DNA of 64,000 nt. Origin: JABACD01 sp047639675. Its GTDB lineage: Bacteria > Planctomycetota > UBA1135 > GCA-002686595. Location: NCBI GenBank assembly GCA_047639675.1, contig JBLIOI010000003.1, positions 24,061 to 88,060 on the forward strand. Direction: 5' to 3'. Under the pieces are notes generated by a model, which did no database searches, had not been told where the DNA came from, and was given only the letters and a program-made list of their open reading frames with translations. Shown one piece after another: positions 41,867-49,919 of the stretch; position 1 is the first letter of the stretch; every line of letters begins with the position of its first letter. Both the position numbers and the translations under genes were made by a program.

Positions 41867-42841
41867 ATGGCAAATATCACACTACTCAAAGCCGTCAACG
41901 AAGGTCTACGTACCGCGATGCAGAACGATCCTAGCGTTCTGTGCTTCGGCGAGGACGTTGGTCCCAAGGGCGGCGTTTTCCTGGCAACGGAAAACCTCAC
42001 TTCAGAGTTCGGCGAGCAACGCTGCTTTGATACTCCGCTTTCGGAAGACGGTATCGTCGGAGCCGCAATCGGCATGGCCATGAATGGTCTGCGCCCCGTC
42101 GCAGAGATTCAGTTCCAGGACTTCATCTACCCCGCTTTCGACCAAATCGTTTCGGAAGCCGCCAAGATGCGCTATCGCTCCGGTGGTCAGTACACGGTGC
42201 CGATGGTGATTCGCACGCCCTATGGCGGCGGTATCCGCGGTGGTCTTTACCACAGCCAGTCGGGTGAGGCGTACTTCTGCCACACGCCCGGATTGAAGGT
42301 GGTTATCCCTTCCACTCCCTACGATGCGAAGGGACTCCTGATAGCGGCCATCAAGGATCCCGATCCGGTCCTGTTCATGGAGCCCAAGGCGCTTTACCGC
42401 ACCCTCAAAGGAGAAGTTCCGGACGGCGAGTACACGGTAGATCTTTCGACCCTGCGATCCGTGCGCGAAGGTGAAGACGTCACAGTCTTCTGCTATGGCG
42501 CTATGGTCAGTGCAACGGAGAAAGCCGCCAAGGCGGCCGCCGAAAAAGGCATCGACGTCAACATCGTCGACTTGCGCACTTTGCTACCCCTCGACGAGGT
42601 GGGCGTTTTGGAACACGCCAAACGCACCGGCCGCGTCGTCATCGTTCACGAGGCTCCGCGCTTCTGCGGTTATGGCGCCGAAGTCTCCGCAATGATTGCG
42701 GAGAACGTCATCGAATACATGGAAGCGCCGATCAAGCGCGTCACGGGCTTTGACACGCCCTTCCCGAACACTCTCGAGCATCACTACATGCCCGATGAAC
42801 GTCGCATCTTGGACGCCATCGAAGAGATCCACGCTTACTGA
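41867..42841 (+). CDS. 2-oxoacid dehydrogenase E1 component, beta subunit
   Basis: The 324-residue beta subunit pairs with E1-alpha to bind ThDP. Typical segments are ALREAM-like EGLRTAMQNDPSVLCFGEDV, DTPLSEDGIVGAAIGMA with the catalytic Glu region, AEIQFQDFIYPAFDQIVSEA and the C-terminal DLRTLLPLD and TGFDTPFP. It is the only E1-beta in the locus, so both E1-alpha copies would have to share it unless another is encoded elsewhere. The arrangement E1-alpha, E1-beta, E2 is standard for pyruvate/branched-chain complexes. A GA-rich stretch about 20 bases before the ATG is too far to be a normal Shine-Dalgarno site. Confidence 0.93.
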   Translation: MANITLLKAVNEGLRTAMQNDPSVLCFGEDVGPKGGVFLATENLTSEFGEQRCFDTPLSEDGIVGAAIGMAMNGLRPVAEIQFQDFIYPAFDQIVSEAAKMRYRSGGQYTVPMVIRTPYGGGIRGGLYHSQSGEAYFCHTPGLKVVIPSTPYDAKGLLIAAIKDPDPVLFMEPKALYRTLKGEVPDGEYTVDLSTLRSVREGEDVTVFCYGAMVSATEKAAKAAAEKGIDVNIVDLRTLLPLDEVGVLEHAKRTGRVVIVHEAPRFCGYGAEVSAMIAENVIEYMEAPIKRVTGFDTPFPNTLEHHYMPDERRILDAIEEIHAY

Positions 42842-42879
42842 GCCTTTCGCTCATAAAGACAACGAACAGCACAACTGAA

Positions 42880-44115
42880 ATGGTTCTAGAATTCAAACTC
42901 CCCGACATTGGAGAAGGCGTTGCCGAGGGCGAGATCGTCCAGTGGCTCGTCAAGACCGGCGATGACATTGCCGAGTTCCAAAACATCGTCGAGGTCATGA
43001 CCGACAAAGCAACGGTCGAAATCCCCTCCCCGGCACCGGGCAAGATGGGCGAGATCCTCGCCCAAGCGGGCGATGTAGTTCCGGTGGGCACCGTGATCTT
43101 CACCATAGTCACGGACGGAGCTAGCGCCGCTGCGCCAGCGAAGAAGGAAAAGGTTGCGGCAGTAGCTGCGCCCGCTGCTGCAACTGCAGCACCTGTCGCG
43201 ATCGCCACAGCACCGGTTATTTCCAGCAACAGCAAGGTCCTCGCGGTTCCTAGCGCCAGACGCGTCGCACGCGAGTTGGGCGTGGACTTGGGCCTCGTAA
43301 CCGGTACTGGCCGTAACGGCGTTGTACGTCGTACGGATGTAGAAGCTTTCCAAGGTAGCGGCGGGCTCGCAAGCAGCGCGCCTGCGGCCGCCATGGCTGT
43401 AAACGCTGGCGGCGAAACACGCAAACCCTTCCGCGGCGTGCGTCGCAAAATTGCTGAAGCGATGACGCGCTCCGCCTTCACAGCGGTGCACTTCACCATC
43501 GTTGAAGAAGTCGACGTTACGGATTTGGTCGAGTTGCGCGCCACCGCCAAGCACATCGGTGCTCAGCAAGAGATCAAGGTCACCTACATGCCCTTCATCA
43601 TGAAGGCCGTGGCGAATGGCTTGATGAAGTTTCCGATGCTCAACGGCCACCTCGATGAGGGCGCCAATGAAATCGTGAACTGCAACTACGTCAATCTGGG
43701 CATCGCAACGGACACGCCCAACGGCTTGATCGTTCCGGTGATCAAGGACGTGCAGAATAAGGGTATCTTGCAGCTCGCTGAAGAGCTCGGCGAACTCGCC
43801 GCGCGCACCCGCGACGGTAAGGTCAAGCCCGAAGAGCTTTCGGGCAGCACCTTCACCATCACCAACGCGGGAAACATTGGCGGCACGCTTGCGACACCAA
43901 TCATCAACTTCCCGGACATCGCCATCATGGGCGTGCACCGCTTGATGAAGAAGCCCGGAGTGATTAGCACACCGGACGGCGACGAGATCGCGATCCGTCA
44001 GTTCATGAACTTCTCTTGCAGCGTTGACCACCGTCTTGCGGACGGTGCCGACGGCGCGCGCTTCCTCGCTTGGATCCGTGTCCTCCTCGAAACGCCCGGC
44101 CTCCTGGCCCTATGA
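42880..44115 (+). CDS. 2-oxoacid dehydrogenase E2 (dihydrolipoyl acyltransferase)
   Basis: The 411-residue core subunit has one N-terminal lipoyl domain with the modified lysine in MTDKATVEIPS near residue 46, an Ala/Pro-rich linker, a peripheral-subunit-binding domain (VPSARRVARELGVDLG) near 120-155, and the trimeric catalytic domain ending with the active-site DHRLADGADGARF near 387. One lipoyl domain is usual for branched-chain and many bacterial pyruvate complexes. Its TGA overlaps the ATG of the second E1-alpha as ATGA, so the copy-2 subunit is made in step with E2. Confidence 0.93.
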   Translation: MVLEFKLPDIGEGVAEGEIVQWLVKTGDDIAEFQNIVEVMTDKATVEIPSPAPGKMGEILAQAGDVVPVGTVIFTIVTDGASAAAPAKKEKVAAVAAPAAATAAPVAIATAPVISSNSKVLAVPSARRVARELGVDLGLVTGTGRNGVVRRTDVEAFQGSGGLASSAPAAAMAVNAGGETRKPFRGVRRKIAEAMTRSAFTAVHFTIVEEVDVTDLVELRATAKHIGAQQEIKVTYMPFIMKAVANGLMKFPMLNGHLDEGANEIVNCNYVNLGIATDTPNGLIVPVIKDVQNKGILQLAEELGELAARTRDGKVKPEELSGSTFTITNAGNIGGTLATPIINFPDIAIMGVHRLMKKPGVISTPDGDEIAIRQFMNFSCSVDHRLADGADGARFLAWIRVLLETPGLLAL

Positions 44116-45245
44116 GCCCGACTGCGACCGTGTCCAAAAACGAACTGTTCCAAATCATCGACCCGCAAGGGAAGGTGGTCGACGACTTCCCGAAGCTCTC
44201 GAAAAAAGAGCTACGGGATCTGTTCGTGAGCATGACGCGGGTGCGTTGCCTAGACGAGCGTATGCTCAATTTGCAGCGTGCCGGTCGCGTAGGCTTCGTG
44301 GGAACCTCCACGGGCCAAGAAGCCGCCATGATCGGTTCGGCTTCGGCTCTGGAAAAGCGCGATTGGCTGTGGTCTGGCCTACGTGAAGGAGCGGCCGCCG
44401 TTATGCGCGGCTTGCCTCTGTCGGAGTACGTGGCGCAGATGTACTGCAATGCGAACGACACGGCCAAGGGTCGCCAGATGTGCAACCATTTCCAGCACAA
44501 GGGCTCCAATTACCCGAGCTGGTCGAGTGTGATCGGAACTCAGATTCCTCACGGCGTGGGCGCGGCCTTCGCGGCCAAGCAACGTGGACTCGACGAAGTT
44601 CATGCGATCTACTTCGGAGACGGCGCTTCAAGCTCCAACGGCTTCCACAGCGGTATGAATTTCGCCGCAGTTTGGAAGGCCCCCTGCGTCTTCGTCTTGG
44701 TCAACAACGGCTGGGCCATCTCGGTTCCGGCCCGTAAGCAAACTGCTGCGGCGAATTTCGCCGTAAAGGCCAAAGCCTACGGAATGCCCGGCGTGGACGT
44801 AGACGGCAACGATGTGATCGCCTGCCGCGAAGCGATGCGCTTAGCGGTCGAGCGCGCACGCTCCGGAGGTGGTCCGGGACTCGTCGTCCTCAACACCTAT
44901 CGCATGGGCGGCCACTCAAGCTCCGATGATCCGAGCAAGTACCGCACGGACGAAGAGGTCGCACCCTGGACCGCCCGCGATCCGCTGGCGCGTTACGAGT
45001 CCTACTTGCTCTCCAAGGGCATTTTGAAGAAGGGCGATGCGGCCAAGATCACTGAAGAACTGAATACGGAGATCGACGCAGCCATCCACACTCAAGAAGT
45101 GGTCCCGCCGATGTCTTGGCGCACACTTGTCGAGGATGTCTACGCTGAACTTCCAGCGCACCTGCGCCATCAATACAACGAATTCCTGCGAATCGAAAAA
45201 CGCTATGGCGAAGCCCGTCCCGGTGACGGCGCCTTCCCTCTCTAG
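44112..45245 (+). CDS. 2-oxoacid dehydrogenase E1 component, alpha subunit (copy 2)
   Basis: A 377-residue second E1-alpha, started at the ATG overlapping the E2 stop. Longer open frame upstream to 44070 lies inside E2 and is rejected. It keeps the ThDP motif (GDGASSSNGFHS to VNNGWAIS) and YRMGGHSSSDDPSKY, and like copy 1 ends in GDG-x-FPL. Copy 1 and copy 2 differ around the substrate-channel part: copy 1 reads FFPSYRDFGVPLYHD where copy 2 reads WLWSGLREGAAAVMRGL. Both appear intact, so alternative E1-alpha subunits for different oxo acids, sharing E1-beta/E2/E3, are the simplest explanation. Confidence 0.88.
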   Translation: MSPTATVSKNELFQIIDPQGKVVDDFPKLSKKELRDLFVSMTRVRCLDERMLNLQRAGRVGFVGTSTGQEAAMIGSASALEKRDWLWSGLREGAAAVMRGLPLSEYVAQMYCNANDTAKGRQMCNHFQHKGSNYPSWSSVIGTQIPHGVGAAFAAKQRGLDEVHAIYFGDGASSSNGFHSGMNFAAVWKAPCVFVLVNNGWAISVPARKQTAAANFAVKAKAYGMPGVDVDGNDVIACREAMRLAVERARSGGGPGLVVLNTYRMGGHSSSDDPSKYRTDEEVAPWTARDPLARYESYLLSKGILKKGDAAKITEELNTEIDAAIHTQEVVPPMSWRTLVEDVYAELPAHLRHQYNEFLRIEKRYGEARPGDGAFPL

Positions 45246-45293
45246 CCACGATCCCTCTCCACCCCTTCGCTTCTTAGAAGCCACCGCTCCCTC

Positions 45294-46697
45294 ATGAGTT
45301 CTCCTCGCAAAGTCGTCATCATTGGTGCCGGCCCCGCCGGTTATGTCTGCGCGATCCGTCTGGCCCAATACGGTCAAGAAGTCACCGTCATCGAACGCGA
45401 TGAAGTTGGCGGTACTTGCCTCAATGTCGGCTGCATCCCTTCCAAGGCGATGATCGCCGCTGGTTCCTTGAAGGAGCGCATCAAAGAAGCGCACCAGATG
45501 GGCATCGTGGTGGGCGAGGCCAAGGTCAAGGTCGATCAGCTCGTCGAATGGAAGGCTGGCATCGTCGGCAAACTTACCGGCGGCGTCGCGGGTCTCCTCA
45601 AAAACCACAAGTGCAAGGTGATCAAGGGAACCGCCAAACTGCTCGACAAGAACACGGTTCAGGTCGACGGTCCCGATGGCAAGACCAAGATCAAGTGCGA
45701 CGACATCGTTATCGCTACCGGCTCAATCCCGATCGAGATTCCCGGCTTTGAGTTCGACGAGAAGAACGTTTGGTCTTCGACCGGTGCTTTGGCGCCCAAG
45801 AAGCTGCCCGAACACCTCGTCGTAATCGGCGGCGGCTACATTGGCCTCGAACTCGGCTTCATGTACAGCAATCTCGGCAGCAAGGTCACCGTGCTCGAAG
45901 CTACCCCTGGCGCCCTTCCCGGCCAAGACCGCGATTGTGTCAAGGTCATCGAACGCTCGCTCAAGAAGCGCAAGATTAAGTTGATGACCGAGACCTTTGC
46001 GCTCGGTTACGAGAAGAAGGGCAAGAAATTCGAAGTGCGCGTCAAGAAGGGCGGCAAAGAGGACACGGTCGAGTGCGATCAAATCCTCTCCACCGTTGGA
46101 CGTCGCCCCTACTCCGAAGGCTTGGATTTGGAGAAGGCTGGCCTCAAGACAGATGAACGCGGCTTCCTCCAAACCAACGATCAGATGCGCACCAGCGTGC
46201 CGAACATCTACGCCATCGGCGATATCGCCGGACAACCGATGCTCGCACACAAGGGCAGTAAGGAAGGTGTCGTTGCAGCAGCAGTGATCGCGGGCAAGCC
46301 CGACCGCTACGACGTGCGCTGCGTCCCTGCCGTTATCTTCACCGCGCCTGAAATGGCTTCGGTTGGCGAGAGCGAAGAACAACTCACCGAACGCGGCGTG
46401 AAGTTCAGCGTAGGCAAGTTCCCCTTCGCAGCTTCCGGTCGCGCCATGAGCTTGATGGAAACCGAAGGCTTCGTGAAGGTCATTGCAGACGCCGAAACCG
46501 ATGAGCTGCTCGGCGTACATATGGTTGGCCCGGAAGTCACTGAGTTGATCGCAGAGGCTGCCCTCGGGATCGAGATGGGCGCCACCGCCGAGGACATCAG
46601 CCGTACGATCCACGCGCACCCGACGCTTCCCGAAGCGATGATGGAAGCCGCCGAGTCCGTGCATAAGATGGCGCTCCACATCTTCCAAAAGCCCTAA
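45294..46697 (+). CDS. lpdA: dihydrolipoyl dehydrogenase (E3)
   Basis: E3 reoxidises the dihydrolipoyl group of E2 and passes electrons to NAD+ through FAD. The 467-residue protein has the FAD-binding GAGPAGYVCAIRLAQYG, the redox-active disulfide Cys42/Cys47 in GGTCLNVGCIPSK, the NAD-binding GGGYIGLELG, GDIAGQPMLAHK, and the C-terminal catalytic HAHPTLPEAM. It probably also serves other lipoyl enzymes (glycine cleavage, oxoglutarate dehydrogenase) if no other copy exists. Its TAA overlaps the lipB ATG by one base. Confidence 0.95.
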   Translation: MSSPRKVVIIGAGPAGYVCAIRLAQYGQEVTVIERDEVGGTCLNVGCIPSKAMIAAGSLKERIKEAHQMGIVVGEAKVKVDQLVEWKAGIVGKLTGGVAGLLKNHKCKVIKGTAKLLDKNTVQVDGPDGKTKIKCDDIVIATGSIPIEIPGFEFDEKNVWSSTGALAPKKLPEHLVVIGGGYIGLELGFMYSNLGSKVTVLEATPGALPGQDRDCVKVIERSLKKRKIKLMTETFALGYEKKGKKFEVRVKKGGKEDTVECDQILSTVGRRPYSEGLDLEKAGLKTDERGFLQTNDQMRTSVPNIYAIGDIAGQPMLAHKGSKEGVVAAAVIAGKPDRYDVRCVPAVIFTAPEMASVGESEEQLTERGVKFSVGKFPFAASGRAMSLMETEGFVKVIADAETDELLGVHMVGPEVTELIAEAALGIEMGATAEDISRTIHAHPTLPEAMMEAAESVHKMALHIFQKP

Positions 46698-47392
46698 TGA
46701 CCGAAGGCACCCTCTTGGAAGTGCGGCGCCTCGGCCGCTCTAACTTCGCCGATGCGCTCCGCATCCAAGAGGAAGTGCTCAGTGCGCGCATTGCTGGCGA
46801 AACCAGCGATGTGCTACTCCTCACCGAGCACGAGCCGATCATCACCTTAGGCCGAAAAACGCCAAAGGAAGATCTTCCGGCGACTGGCGTTCCGACCGTG
46901 GAAGTCTCCCGTGGCGGCGAAGCGACCTATCACGGCCCCGGTCAAGTCGTCGCTTATCCGATCCGCTCGCTGCCGGAGGGTAAGCGCGACTTGCACAAGT
47001 ACCTTCGCGACTTGGAGCAAGTCGTGATCGGTGTGCTGTCCGAGTTCGATATCGAAGGTCATCGCGTTCCGGACTTAACTGGCGTGTGGGTTGGCGAGCA
47101 GAAGATTGCGTCGATCGGTGTGGCCGTGCGCCGCTGGACAACTTGGCATGGTTTGGCCCTCAACGTCTTCACGGACCTCACAGCTTTCCAAGGCTTCTCC
47201 CCCTGCGGTTTGAGCCCAAATGTGATGACGCGCATGTGTGATCACAGCGAAATGCCGCCGGGAACAACACTCGTCGAAGTCCTGCTCGTCAAACACATGT
47301 GCGAAGTCTTTGGCTACGACCTCCCGCCTCCCCCGCCACTCAAACAGCCCGAACCAAGTCGCTTCCCTGACTTGCCGATCTTTCCGGGTTAG
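46697..47392 (+). CDS. lipB: lipoyl(octanoyl) transferase
   Basis: LipB moves octanoyl groups from acyl carrier protein to lipoyl domains, and LipA then adds sulfur. The 231-residue protein shows SRGGEATYHGPGQVVAYPI, the catalytic Lys in GEQKIASIGVAVRRWTTWHG and the catalytic Cys in GFSPCGLSP. It ends the lipA-E1-E2-E1-E3-lipB locus. It overlaps lpdA by one base (TAATG). About 200 non-coding bases follow before the convergent metalloprotease gene, and no terminator was found there. Confidence 0.93.
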   Translation: MTEGTLLEVRRLGRSNFADALRIQEEVLSARIAGETSDVLLLTEHEPIITLGRKTPKEDLPATGVPTVEVSRGGEATYHGPGQVVAYPIRSLPEGKRDLHKYLRDLEQVVIGVLSEFDIEGHRVPDLTGVWVGEQKIASIGVAVRRWTTWHGLALNVFTDLTAFQGFSPCGLSPNVMTRMCDHSEMPPGTTLVEVLLVKHMCEVFGYDLPPPPPLKQPEPSRFPDLPIFPG

Positions 47393-47600
47393 CGAATACG
47401 GTGTCGCCTTCGCGTCTGCGGCCTCTCCAGCCAAGAGTCAGGCCTCACCGAGAAACCCAGTAGCCTCGTCACATGCCTGTGCAAGTTGCCAGCGATAGGG
47501 TTGGGATCTTGCGGCTAGTGCTTTGCTGAGTCGAAACGAAAACTACAACACCCGCCCGACTCGCAGCCCATAGATCACCAGCAAGGACACGTCTGTTGCG

Positions 47601-48749
47601 TTAGAAAGTCGCGACCTTCTCGAGGCTCCCATCGCCGTCCAAATCTCCAGTTTGAGAATTTGGCGCGAGCTGACTCTCCCATTCGAGCGGCAAGACGTCC
47701 AAGACTCCATCCCCGTCTAGATCGGCAAAGCCCGCCTTCAACGCAAGCGGAGTCCCATGAGGTAGCGGTTTTGGATACACGCCTTCTTGGAAGCGCCGCG
47801 CGCTATAGCGCGCCTCCGCGAGAATAGAAAGCAAGACTCCCTCACCCGCGCTGTCCTCGCCAAACACAACGCTGGCCGTGGGCACGACACAGTCGAGCAG
47901 CGGGCCGCTCGTTGACTCCAAGCGCAGCTCCGAGTCGAAGTGATAGATCATCAGGCGTCCGTAGCTCGCTGGGTCTGTGCGCCACACGAGCAGTTCATCA
48001 CGTCCATTATCGTTCACATCCCACAATGCGAATCCCGTGTGTTCGACCGGAGCGATTCGTCGAACTAAGGACGCACGCTCGACCCCGCTCTTCTTGGTGA
48101 GAAAGAGATCCCCCGGCCCACCATCCAATCCGCCGTACAGAGAAGCTAAGCCCGCGAGGTCCGAAAGTGCTGGCTCGTCGCGCCGTGCATCGTAGTTCGC
48201 GTGCATAACGGCAGCCTCATCCAGACTGTGACCGAGGCCGAACACATGGCCAAGCTCATGCAAGACGACCTGTGCGAGAGGCAAGCCATCCGCGCCTGTC
48301 TTGGACCACCCACGATCGGCATCGATGTGCACAAAGCTCTGCTCTGACACGGGCCCGGCGTGGGCGACGCTCGTGTCGTATCCGAACGCGATGCAATTGT
48401 CGTGGGCCCCGCGGCGCCATGCGTAGAGCACATCGAAGTCCTCGCTCCCAGTCGATTCCGAGAGTTCCACGAGACCGGTAGCATTCCAAGTCGTCACTGC
48501 TTCTCGAACACACTCCGCCAAGACTCCTGGAGCCAAGGGAGAGTCGCTATCGTCGATACGCACGCGCAGGGAGGGCGGGCCGCTCAACCGGCCGCGCACG
48601 GTAAAGCTGGGAACCAGGGCTGAAGTTAGTTTCGCTGGTTGCGACTCTTCGCCCGAGCCGCAGGCGCACGCCGAGACAAGAAGAAGCGCCCCACCGACTC
48701 TTCGAATGGGGCGCCTCAATACTCTGTTCCTGGAAAGCTGTAGCTGCAA
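47601..48749 (-). CDS. matrixin-like zinc metalloprotease lipoprotein with FG-GAP-like repeats
   Basis: The 382-residue lipoprotein has the signal segment GGALLLVSACACGSG with Cys at about 28 or 30. The protease site HELGHVFGLGH (His164, Glu165, His168, His174) and Met-turn VMHANY are metzincin features. The C-terminal half has FG-GAP/dockerin-like calcium loops (DVNDNGRDELLVW, DLDGDGVLDVLPLEW, DLDGDGSLEKV). The start is a TTG placed directly after the stop of the upstream di-heme gene, so it depends on that transcript. A second in-frame TTG is at 48719. A role in processing exported proteins is inferred. Confidence 0.78.
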   Translation of the reverse strand: MQLQLSRNRVLRRPIRRVGGALLLVSACACGSGEESQPAKLTSALVPSFTVRGRLSGPPSLRVRIDDSDSPLAPGVLAECVREAVTTWNATGLVELSESTGSEDFDVLYAWRRGAHDNCIAFGYDTSVAHAGPVSEQSFVHIDADRGWSKTGADGLPLAQVVLHELGHVFGLGHSLDEAAVMHANYDARRDEPALSDLAGLASLYGGLDGGPGDLFLTKKSGVERASLVRRIAPVEHTGFALWDVNDNGRDELLVWRTDPASYGRLMIYHFDSELRLESTSGPLLDCVVPTASVVFGEDSAGEGVLLSILAEARYSARRFQEGVYPKPLPHGTPLALKAGFADLDGDGVLDVLPLEWESQLAPNSQTGDLDGDGSLEKVATF

Positions 48750-49919
48750 CTACAGGTCTTCCAAGAAAGCGATCAGTTCGGCTTGCTGCTCGGGCGTCAA
48801 GCCCTCATAGGAAACCCGTGCGCTGTCACCTTCAGAGAAGTGTGCACGAATGGCTCCGTCAAGATCTTCGCCGCGACCGTCATGCATGTAGGGCGCCGTA
48901 TCGCTAATGCCCCAAAGAGGCGCAGTTCGATACATGCCAACACCTGCGCCGTCTTCACTCATGCCGCGGAAGTCTGTGGGCATCACGTTGTGTAGGAGCA
49001 AGTTCGAGTACAAGTTCACGGGACCCTGCGGTCCTGCCAACGTGGGAATGTGACACACGGCGCACCCGACTTGCTCGAAGAGAATCTCGCCAGCAGCCAC
49101 TTCTGGTGCGGTGGATCCCTTGCGTTCGGGAGCTGCGATCAGACGCATGAACATTTTCAGGTCCTCGAAGTCGCGGAAGGACAACTCGGGATCCATGACT
49201 TCATCGCTGTCGCCGTTGGGCGTCAAGCTGCGACTATCGTCGGGTGTTGTGATACCACACTCGCCGAGCATCGCATCGCGACCAAAGTCGGTGACTAGAG
49301 GCAACTGAGCCTTCCAGCCAAACTTGCCGATCTCAATGTGACCGTTCACATTGATACGCCTGGCTACACCAAAGACTCCGTCGAGGTTTGAGTCCGCAAT
49401 GTCTTCATTGGCAGTGATCACGTCATCGGGAATTTCACTGACGAGACCCAAGCCAAGAGTCGAAGGCGTTTGGCGTTGTTCGAACACATCCGCACCCAAG
49501 CTGCACTCTTCACGGAAGGGAACGAAGGGCGGGAACAGCTTGCTGAGACCCTGTCCACCTTCCAAGTTGGTGAAAGGTCCAGCGCCACCGTTGTCATTAG
49601 CAAAACGCGAAACGTTGAGCTCAAGGCCGCCAGCACCGCCTATCACAGGATCTTGGTGACAGCCGCGACAACTATCCGAGTTCATTCCCGGAGCACCCAG
49701 CCCCGTCGAACGATGAAAGTCGCGATCGAAGACTTCGAGGCCGCGGTTGAACATTCCGACCTCTTGCGCGCTCAAGCCACCGATCGGTCCGCCAAGCTTG
49801 GTGGAGTTCGTCGGGCCGCTCAGTTGAGCCTGGGGCGGGGCCAAGAAGGCCGTAGTGACCATGCCGTAGGAAACGAGCCCAAGAAGCCCCAAGGGCATTG
49901 TGATGCGATTGAACTTCAT
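48750..49919 (-). CDS. di-heme oxidoreductase (DHOR/DUF1111 family), copy 2
   Basis: The 389-residue exported protein has an N-terminal hydrophobic segment and two heme c sites, SCRGCHQDP near residue 84 and CAVCHIPTL near 287. It closes with LTPEQQAELIAFLEDL. The DUF1111/DHOR family is related to bacterial di-heme cytochrome c peroxidases, and its reactions are poorly known. It follows a similar gene with a one-base overlap (TAATG) and abuts the metalloprotease gene, giving a three-gene exported redox/protease unit. Sequence between the heme sites is aspartate-rich, which suggests bound calcium as in cytochrome c peroxidases (inference). Confidence 0.85.
   Translation of the reverse strand: MKFNRITMPLGLLGLVSYGMVTTAFLAPPQAQLSGPTNSTKLGGPIGGLSAQEVGMFNRGLEVFDRDFHRSTGLGAPGMNSDSCRGCHQDPVIGGAGGLELNVSRFANDNGGAGPFTNLEGGQGLSKLFPPFVPFREECSLGADVFEQRQTPSTLGLGLVSEIPDDVITANEDIADSNLDGVFGVARRINVNGHIEIGKFGWKAQLPLVTDFGRDAMLGECGITTPDDSRSLTPNGDSDEVMDPELSFRDFEDLKMFMRLIAAPERKGSTAPEVAAGEILFEQVGCAVCHIPTLAGPQGPVNLYSNLLLHNVMPTDFRGMSEDGAGVGMYRTAPLWGISDTAPYMHDGRGEDLDGAIRAHFSEGDSARVSYEGLTPEQQAELIAFLEDL

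Noticed and set aside
42886..44031. 381-residue open frame antisense to E2
   Set aside because: Its codons mirror E2, the sequence is His/Asp-rich with no family similarity, and E2 is certain on the other strand. Other long antisense frames (6045-7010, 40773-41849, 45723-46688, 26888-27649) were rejected for the same reason.
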